DNA from: Bradyrhizobium sp. Tv2a-2
Lineage (GTDB): Bacteria; Pseudomonadota; Alphaproteobacteria; Rhizobiales; Xanthobacteraceae
Assembly: GCF_000472425.1 (NCBI RefSeq)
Contig: NZ_AXAI01000022.1
Coordinates: 27,520 to 91,519, forward strand
Direction of reading: 5' to 3'
Length of the DNA stretch: 64,000 nucleotides
The position numbers were made by a program, and so were the translations under genes. The notes beneath the pieces were generated by a model, which saw only the letters and a list, made by a program, of their open reading frames with translations, did not search any database and was not told the DNA's origin. Positions 58,101-64,000 of this stretch are shown here, in pieces (position 1 is the stretch's first letter; each line of letters begins with the position of its first letter).

Positions 58101-60959
58101 ATGCACCTAATGCGGTCGAGCTCCAAATGGTGCAGCGTCACCGATGGTTATACGATGGCCAAACGGGCAAAAAAGACATACGGGCCGCTGCGGAGGCGGC
58201 GCACAAGTGCCACCCGATCTGCGTCCCTCGTCTTGCAGGGTCGAGAACAAGACATTGCCCTGATCGATCGTCTGATTGACCGGATCGATCAAGGTGGATC
58301 CACACTCGTTATCAGCGGCGAGCCCGGAATCGGAAAATCGGCGCTCCTCGAAGTCGCTAGGCGCCGAGCCAGTGAACGGGATACCTCCGTCCTGAGCATG
58401 ACCGGCGTTTTGGCCGAAGTCCATTTGCCGTTCGCAGCACTTGAGCAGGCACTGCGCCCGCTGATGAAGCGGGCAGCGGGCCTCGTCCCTCGTCAACGAT
58501 CGGCCTTGCTGGCCGCGTTCGGCATGCACGACGATGACGGGGCGCCCGATATCTTTCTGGTGGCACTCGCGACGCTGTCTCTCCTGACCGACAGCGCGAC
58601 ACGCAAGCCTATCCTGCTTGTTGCCGATGATGCCCAATGGCTGGATCAGGCAACCTATGACGTGCTGGCCTTCATCTCGCGCAGATTGAGTGCAGACCCC
58701 GTCGTACTCCTGGTGGCGATGCGCGATGACTTCAACAGCTCGCTCGGCGACGCCTCCACCCTGAGGCTACGACTTTCCGGACTCGACGAGACCGATGCCG
58801 AGCACCTGCTGGACGCCCATGCTCCAGGACTTCCGGCAGAGCTGCGCAGCCGCTTCCTCAAGGAAGCTTCGGGCAATCCTCTGGCCCTTGTCGAGCTGCC
58901 CCGCGGAGAAGGGGCCGCGGGGGCTGGAGACGCGCCGTGGCTCCCGCTAACCGGCCGCTTGGAACGCGCCTTCTCAAGCCGTTTGTCCGACCTTCCGCGT
59001 GCAGCGCGAACGCTGTTGTTCGTGACAGCCGAGAACGACGGGACATCGCTCCACGAAGTCCTCTCCGCCGGCGAAGCCGTGTTGGGCGAGCAAGTGGAAA
59101 TCAATGACCTGGCGCCGGCAGTCGCCGCCAAGCTAATCGAGATTGACGGAACGGAGGTGCGGTTTCGGCACCCGCTCGTTCGCTCCGCCATGCATCAAGC
59201 GGCTGACCTGGCGACGCGCCAAAAGATTCACGCTGCGCTCGCGGCTATCATTCGGGATCAACTCGATCGCCAACTATGGCATCGTGCCGCAGCGACAATC
59301 GGACCCGACGACGAGCTCGCTGGCGAATACGACCGAATGGCGGCGCGGGCGCTGCGGCGAGGCGCCGTAGCGATGGCTATCGAGGTTCTGGAAAATGCGG
59401 CGCGGCTGAGCAGCACGGCAAGAGCCAAAAGCGACCGGCTTTTGCGTGCCGCCGAACTTGCCGCCGATCTGGGCCAGCCGGAGCTCATGGAGCGCCTGCT
59501 GCGTCAGGCCGACACGGACGAATCGGACCCGCTCGCGCCGATCCGGATCGCCTGGTGTCGTGAGATCAGCCAGCCTCCGGCAGTCAATGATCCCGCGAAG
59601 ATTCTGGCCTTGATTGGCTTCGCAGCTCAGGCCCATGCGGCCGGCGCGGCCGATCTGGCCAGCAATCTTCTTTGGCGCGCCGCGCAACGGTGCTGGTGGA
59701 GCAACGCAAGCGATGAACTTGGCACGAGAGTCCTTGCTGCGGCAAATCGGCTGGAGTTGCCTGAGGCGGACCCCCGCCTGATCGCGATATCTGCCTATGT
59801 CGAACCGCTGCGGCGGGGAGGCGACTTGTACATCAAGCTCCAGAGCCTTGCCGAGACAAGGCATAATAATCCTGCCGTTGCGAGAATCCTGGGTAGCACC
59901 GCCAATGTTATTGGCGCCTTCGACATCAGCGTAAGCTTTCTCGAAGAATCCAGCGCCGCACTGCGTGCACAGGGACGGCTCAGCGATCTCGCTCGCGTGC
60001 TTTTCGCGCTGGGGTGGGCGGAAACGGAAATCGGCGACTGGACGGGAGCCATGAGGGAGGCCGAGGAGTCCGTCCGTCTTGCCGAAGAGACAAGCGGGCT
60101 TCCGTGGGTCGCAGCGGCCACGATCCTGAAAGCCAAGCTTGCAGGAATGCAAGGCAATCTGGAGCAGTCCGAAGCCCATGCAGCGCAGGCGGAAAGCCTG
60201 GTTCTGCGCATCGGCGCCAGTTTCTTGCTGGCGATGTTGCAGATCGCGCGAGGCATATCGGCGATCGGCGCGGGCCGGCATTGGGAGGCCTACGAACATC
60301 TGCGACGCCTTTTCGCGCCCGCCGATCCGGCCTTCAATTCCAGTCTTCAGTTCTTCGGGCTCGCGGATTTCGTGGAAGCGGCCGTTTTTTCCGGCAATGC
60401 GGCGGCGGTCCGTGGTGTCATCGATGAGATGGAGCGTGTCTCGGCTCCGATGCCGGTGCCATGGTTCGAGACGATGCTGCATTATGGCAAGGCGCTGCTC
60501 GCGGCGCCGGATGATGCCGAACAGTTCTTCTTGCAAGGTCTTGGGCCGGCCGCGAAGAAGTGGCCGTTTTTGCGTGCCCGTCTTCTGCTGGCTTATGGCG
60601 GTTGGCTGCGCCGCCAACGCAGGTCCGCCAATGCGAGGGCTCCGTTGCGTGAGGCACGTGACATCTTCGATGCGCTCGGCGCTTCGCCCTGGAGCGCCCG
60701 CGCCCGAGAGGAATTGCGGGCTTCGGGCGAAACCAGCCGCCGGCGAACCGAGCAGGCGTGGGAAACGCTGACCCCACAGGAGCTTCACATCGCGCAACTT
60801 GCTGTCGAAGGTCTTTCAAACAAGGAAATCGGCGCCAGACTCTATCTATCTCACAGAACTGTCGGCTACCACCTGCACCGGATCTTTGCGAAAACCGGCA
60901 TCACGTCGCGGTCCGGACTGCGCCCCATTCTCGCCGGTACCACCCATCCCGCAAGCTGA
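58101..60959 (+). CDS. Large LuxR-family ATPase regulator (LAL type)
   Basis: A 952-residue regulator. An N-terminal AAA/STAND ATPase has Walker A GEPGIGKSALLEVA near residue 75 and Walker B KPILLVADDAQWLD. A long helical, TPR-like middle (about 450-870) follows, then the C-terminal LuxR-type HTH LTPQELHIAQLAVEGLSNKE, GARLYLSHRTVGYHLHRIFA. Such proteins sense a ligand with the middle part and activate a nearby operon. The exported hydrolase gene 96 nt downstream is the likeliest target (inference). The start is uncertain: ATG 58101 or ATG 58155 (MAKRAKKT). Confidence 0.9.
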   Translation: MHLMRSSSKWCSVTDGYTMAKRAKKTYGPLRRRRTSATRSASLVLQGREQDIALIDRLIDRIDQGGSTLVISGEPGIGKSALLEVARRRASERDTSVLSMTGVLAEVHLPFAALEQALRPLMKRAAGLVPRQRSALLAAFGMHDDDGAPDIFLVALATLSLLTDSATRKPILLVADDAQWLDQATYDVLAFISRRLSADPVVLLVAMRDDFNSSLGDASTLRLRLSGLDETDAEHLLDAHAPGLPAELRSRFLKEASGNPLALVELPRGEGAAGAGDAPWLPLTGRLERAFSSRLSDLPRAARTLLFVTAENDGTSLHEVLSAGEAVLGEQVEINDLAPAVAAKLIEIDGTEVRFRHPLVRSAMHQAADLATRQKIHAALAAIIRDQLDRQLWHRAAATIGPDDELAGEYDRMAARALRRGAVAMAIEVLENAARLSSTARAKSDRLLRAAELAADLGQPELMERLLRQADTDESDPLAPIRIAWCREISQPPAVNDPAKILALIGFAAQAHAAGAADLASNLLWRAAQRCWWSNASDELGTRVLAAANRLELPEADPRLIAISAYVEPLRRGGDLYIKLQSLAETRHNNPAVARILGSTANVIGAFDISVSFLEESSAALRAQGRLSDLARVLFALGWAETEIGDWTGAMREAEESVRLAEETSGLPWVAAATILKAKLAGMQGNLEQSEAHAAQAESLVLRIGASFLLAMLQIARGISAIGAGRHWEAYEHLRRLFAPADPAFNSSLQFFGLADFVEAAVFSGNAAAVRGVIDEMERVSAPMPVPWFETMLHYGKALLAAPDDAEQFFLQGLGPAAKKWPFLRARLLLAYGGWLRRQRRSANARAPLREARDIFDALGASPWSARAREELRASGETSRRRTEQAWETLTPQELHIAQLAVEGLSNKEIGARLYLSHRTVGYHLHRIFAKTGITSRSGLRPILAGTTHPAS

Positions 60960-61055
60960 CCACCGAGCGGTCATCGGACTGGTCATTTGACAGAAGCGGC
61001 AGCGCGCCTCGCGGGCTACCTGCGCATGGCGTGTAACCCCTCGCAGGGAATGACC

Positions 61056-62090
61056 ATGAAATTTTTCTCCTCACTCGCAATCCTCAGCCTCGGAGCAATC
61101 CTCATGACCCAAGCCGCCCACGCGGCCCCCGATGCCGCCACCGACCCCCGGATCGATCCCCAGGTTCGCGCCTTCTTGCGGGAGATCAACAAGGATCCGA
61201 GCCCGTTCTGGGAACTCCCCCAGCCGAAGCCGCAAGAGATCCTGACAGGGCTTCAGAACAAGACCCCGGTTGATATGTCTGGAGTGAACACGACCGAGGA
61301 GACCATCGTCCAGGATGGTCAAGCCGTGAAGATTTATATCATGAAGCCCGAGCAGGTGACCGGTAAGCCCGGCGTACTGCTGTTCATTCACGGCGGCGTC
61401 TGGATCGTCGGGAACTTCCAGAACCACCAGCGTCTGCTGCGGGACCTTGTCGTCAACTCTGGCCAGATCGGCGTGTTCGTTGAGTACACCTCCTTGCCCG
61501 AGGCGCGCTTCCCCACTCAGCTCAATCAATCCTATGCTGTGTTGGAGTGGGTGGCGGCCCACGCCGAAGAGTTCGGGGCGGACGGCAGCCGCATCGCAGT
61601 GGCCGGCAACTCGGTGGGCGGCAACATGACCGCGGCGCTGACGCTCATGGCCAAAGACCGCGGTGGCCCTAAGATCAGCTACCAGGTGCTGATGATCCCC
61701 GCGACCGACGCCAGCGTGGACACCGCATCCTACCATGAATACGGCACGGGGCGATTCCTGGCCCGCGCTTTCATGAAGTACGGCTGGGATTTGTATGCCC
61801 CGGATGCCGCGGCGCGCAACAACCCCTATGTCTCGCCGCTCCGCGCCAGCCTACAGCAGCTGCAGGGACTTCCGCCGGCCCTGGTCGTCACCGCGGAGAA
61901 TGACCCGTTGCGCGACGAAGGCGAGGCCTACGCCCGCAAGCTCAAGGAAGCTGGGGTCTCCGTGATCGCTACCCGTTACAATGGGATGATCCACGACTTC
62001 GTCCTGCTGAACGGCATCCTGACAGATCCCGAGCCCCAGGCGGCAATCCGTCAGATGGCGGCCGAGATCAAGGCCCATCTGGCGCCCTGA
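61056..62090 (+). CDS. Exported alpha/beta hydrolase (hormone-sensitive lipase family)
   Basis: A 344-residue serine hydrolase with a signal peptide (FFSSLAILSLGAILMTQAAHA). Oxyanion motif FIHGGVW, nucleophile GNSVGG, catalytic Asp in TAENDPLRDEG and His in GMIHDF give the complete triad of the HSL-like esterases. The ATG at 61056 follows AGGGA at the right distance; longer upstream frames lack a signal. It follows the large LuxR-type regulator on the same strand. It may release an acid or an alcohol from an ester in the periplasm; substrate unknown. Confidence 0.88.
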   Translation: MKFFSSLAILSLGAILMTQAAHAAPDAATDPRIDPQVRAFLREINKDPSPFWELPQPKPQEILTGLQNKTPVDMSGVNTTEETIVQDGQAVKIYIMKPEQVTGKPGVLLFIHGGVWIVGNFQNHQRLLRDLVVNSGQIGVFVEYTSLPEARFPTQLNQSYAVLEWVAAHAEEFGADGSRIAVAGNSVGGNMTAALTLMAKDRGGPKISYQVLMIPATDASVDTASYHEYGTGRFLARAFMKYGWDLYAPDAAARNNPYVSPLRASLQQLQGLPPALVVTAENDPLRDEGEAYARKLKEAGVSVIATRYNGMIHDFVLLNGILTDPEPQAAIRQMAAEIKAHLAP

Positions 62091-62902
62091 GCCAGAGTGG
62101 TGGAACGTGAGGCGGGCGACATGGTCGCCGCCTCACGGCATGAGGACAACTGGAGGGCTCGTTTCGGAGACGATTTGGGCTCCCTTGCGCAGCACTGTCC
62201 ATCTCACCCTAAGTGTATCGCGCGGGCTATTTCGTCTCTTTCTGCTTTTGCGTACTCCGCAATTTCTGCTCGGACCTCGGGATCGGGTGAATTTTCCTTG
62301 GTAGAAATGCTCGTAGTTGTAAAGATGACGACACTTGGCGGCGGTTCGTTCAGGTTCGGGTATGGCTGGCGGAGCTAGTTGCTGATGGTAACCCAGAGCA
62401 AGCGCAAAGCATCTGTGCGATAAACGCTATGAACCCGCAAATGCAGCTGCAACAATCCGGCTTCGCTTCCCGCCAACTGGGTGTAGGCTCAAGGCCAACA
62501 TTTGACGCTCGCTCTTGATGTCGACGACGAAACCACTAACCCTGCTTGCGGTCTTGATTACCCTCCGTTGTTCCCTGGAAGCCGCGCGCTGCGGACAGTG
62601 ATTGGGAAGAACCGAATTCCCCAGCTCTATCGTGAGTAGCTTACCACCTAATTCTCGCTCAAGATGTTATCGAAATAATACACACGCAAGACGCGATAAG
62701 GTAAGATTGCAAGTTTGATCCGCAGCGGCAACGGCTGGCGACACGTCGCGGGCGGTTGAGTCGATAATGAGATTTCAACCTATCCGCGCCGTAGTTCTTG
62801 CGTCGCGAGAGCGGAAGCCCGCGACACTTGGCTCCTGGTCGCGCCGGCGCTCCCAACATCGGCGGGTTTTCTTTGGCCGTGGGGCGTGCTTTGGTACCCA
62901 CG
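62091..62902. other. Gene-poor region with degraded remnants
   Basis: About 810 bp with no intact gene. It has lower and uneven G+C. One remnant of a small lipoprotein can be read on the minus strand (62204-62374, listed separately). The remaining 62375-62902 shows only stop-rich frames. The region looks like eroded coding DNA. Confidence 0.6.
62204..62374 (-). pseudogene. Relic of a small YPxLNEPP-type lipoprotein
   Basis: The minus strand between stops at 62377-62375 and 62206-62204 reads LRQPYPNLNEPPPSVV, then a spacer and PDPEVRAEIAEYAKAERDEI. The intact plus-strand protein at 62903 has YPSLNEPPPSRTPSVDQEA followed by ARAKADLSAARD, so the two share the signature and its distance from a helical acidic tail. 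No start codon or signal peptide remains, hence pseudogene. Confidence 0.4.
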
Positions 62903-63160
62903 ATGGACCGAGATCGCAGTAAGCAGAGCCGGATTGTTGCAGCTGTGTTGGTGGCGTCCATGGCGCTTATCGCGCAGACGCTCTGTGCTTGTTCCAGATT
63001 ACCACCAGCAAATACGCCCGCGGCCCAATATCCGAGCCTGAATGAGCCACCGCCGAGCCGGACGCCATCGGTTGATCAGGAAGCGGCAAGAGCAAAGGCC
63101 GATCTGAGCGCGGCTCGCGACAACTCGGAACGCGCAGCCGGACGCCCGGCATTCCAGTAG
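62903..63160 (+). CDS. Small lipoprotein with YPSLNEPP motif
   Basis: An 85-residue protein: basic start MDRDRSKQSRI, hydrophobic VAAVLVASMALIAQTL and an LCAC lipobox-like site at about residues 27-30. The mature part has PAAQYPSLNEPPPSRTP then a charged helix (AARAKADLSAARDNSERAAG). Likely an envelope lipoprotein of the family whose relic lies at 62204-62374. The lipobox is imperfect (Cys at -3), so lipid attachment is not certain. Function unknown. An earlier in-frame ATG at 62798 would bury the signal. Confidence 0.65.
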   Translation: MDRDRSKQSRIVAAVLVASMALIAQTLCACSRLPPANTPAAQYPSLNEPPPSRTPSVDQEAARAKADLSAARDNSERAAGRPAFQ

Positions 63161-63289
63161 GCGACGGCCAAACCAGCCGTCCGAGCCGGTTGCGCAGCTC
63201 AGCCTTCAGGCTAGAAGCACGGTAGGCTTTTGGAGGGCTGCCGTGGCGCTGAAACGAGCGCGCGCCTCGTTCAGCGTGCGGATCACGCG

Positions 63290-64000
63290 CTAAACGAGAT
63301 GGAAGTCGTTGTGGTGGGCGATCAGCTGCGCGGTCGTGACATGCTGCAGCGTGACCGTGTCGTGGGCGGCGTCGGTGATGACGACATCGCCCGAGCCGTC
63401 GTCACGGGTGGCGGCCAGGAGCGCGGCGACGTTGGCAAAGACGGACTTGCTGAACTGCAACGTGTCGGTCGCAGGCGCAAAGCTAGGCAGGGTGATGTTT
63501 CCAAAATTCGGCGCGAAGACGAACGTGTCGTGCGCAACGAAGCCGGAGACCTCGCTCGTGACAGTAGCCGGCGTAGCGGCGACGACCAGCGTGCCGCCAT
63601 TGCGGTCGTCGGCGAAGTGAAAGCTATCCTGCGAATATTGGCCGAGGAACTGCAGCGAGGCCGTGCTCGATCCGCTGCTCAGGGAGAGCCTGCCGAAGGC
63701 GTCGTCGAAGCTGGTATGCAGCGTGTTGAAGTTGAAGCCGCGCAAATCGACCTGGTCGGAGCCCGCAAGCGTGCCGTCGCCGCTAAAGCCAATGATCTGC
63801 CCGTCGAACGTCGGTGGAGCTTCTAGTGTCAGCGTATGGTCGTCGAACAAGGCTTGCGCAGCTTGAGGCGGCTGGGTGGCCTTGGCTGATGTACCGGTGG
63901 GGATTCCGATCGTACCATCGCCGTTGAGGTCCTGATGGAAGGTGGTCTCGAGCGTTTCGAGCGATGTCGAGTTGCCCGGGACAGCGGGAATGAGGTTGGC
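63290..64000 (-). CDS. C-terminal part of a large secreted calcium-binding protein (5' cut by window edge)
   Basis: An open frame of at least 236 residues that enters at the right edge and ends at 63290. The visible part starts with ANLIPAVPGNSTSLETLETT and FHQDLNGDGTIG, an EF-hand-like calcium loop found in repeated form in large Bradyrhizobium surface/RTX-type proteins. Then TFDGQIIGFSGDGTLAGSDQ and beta-rich repeats (FNFNTLHTSFDDAFGRLSLS) follow, and the C-terminus TLQHVTTAQLIAHHNDFHLV is a type-I-secretion-like amphipathic end. No Cys. Probably a T1SS substrate; role cannot be judged from the end alone. Confidence 0.72.
   Translation of the reverse strand, partial: ANLIPAVPGNSTSLETLETTFHQDLNGDGTIGIPTGTSAKATQPPQAAQALFDDHTLTLEAPPTFDGQIIGFSGDGTLAGSDQVDLRGFNFNTLHTSFDDAFGRLSLSSGSSTASLQFLGQYSQDSFHFADDRNGGTLVVAATPATVTSEVSGFVAHDTFVFAPNFGNITLPSFAPATDTLQFSKSVFANVAALLAATRDDGSGDVVITDAAHDTVTLQHVTTAQLIAHHNDFHLV

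Noticed and set aside
1..64000. CRISPR array, insertion sequence or transposase, rRNA or tRNA gene
   Set aside because: None seen on reading both strands; repeats present are short palindromes, not regularly spaced.

Overview
The window is high-GC alphaproteobacterial DNA. Gene content (pobA/pcaHG catabolism, several LivHMGF-type importers, LpcC-like and WaaF-type LPS enzymes, gmd/fcl, a TTAA-N7-TTAA CtrA-type box) and the style of its intergenic palindromes (GTCATGCCCGGG and GAGCATGATCC types) point to Bradyrhizobium or a close relative in the Nitrobacteraceae. That assignment is inference from the sequence; no search was run.

Layout. 1-5.2 kb (minus strand): a branched-chain-type ABC importer operon, livG - acyl-CoA ligase - livH - livM - substrate-binding protein (cut by the window edge). 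5.5-8.6 kb: a Crp/Fnr regulator, a HEM4-domain protein, purU and a small lipoprotein. 8.7-15.1 kb: an aromatic-acid block with a tannase/feruloyl esterase-type secreted enzyme, pobA, an AraC regulator, pcaG, pcaH and a LysR regulator. 15.5-20.2 kb: a second full importer (binding protein, livH, livM, livG, livF), followed by a MetE-like protein. 21.6-25.8 kb: an HTH-methyltransferase fusion, metK and ahcY, i.e. the activated-methyl cycle. 26.1-27.7 kb: an orphan ParA ATPase overlapping a phasin-domain gene, then a 51-residue protein behind a CtrA-type box. 28-32.4 kb: an LpxO-like hydroxylase, a MEKHLA protein, an orphan thiamine-diphosphate enzyme and an FAH-family hydrolase.

32.5-51.5 kb is a large LPS/O-antigen locus: MsbA-like exporter, galE, LpcC-like glycosyltransferase, gmhB, waaF, hldE, O-antigen ligase, a CapD/WbpM-type dehydratase, a three-gene sugar-modification cassette, a decayed second copy of capD, a WecA-like initiating transferase, a GT4 enzyme, fcl and gmd. 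51.9-57.9 kb holds a second polysaccharide system: a cellulose-synthase-like GT2 with an intact PilZ c-di-GMP motif pair, a membrane-fusion partner, a DUF2336 protein and a divergent deacetylase-like gene. 58-64 kb contains a large LuxR-type ATPase regulator, an exported alpha/beta hydrolase, a poor region with a lipoprotein relic, a small lipoprotein and the C-terminal part of a probable secreted calcium-binding protein.

Most noteworthy are the ParA-phasin gene pair (a possible polyhydroxyalkanoate-granule positioning system), the CtrA-type box before a tiny conserved-looking ORF, the mosaic capD relic that records replacement of part of the O-antigen locus, and the PilZ-containing synthase with its HlyD-like partner. 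No tRNA, rRNA, CRISPR array or insertion sequence was recognised.
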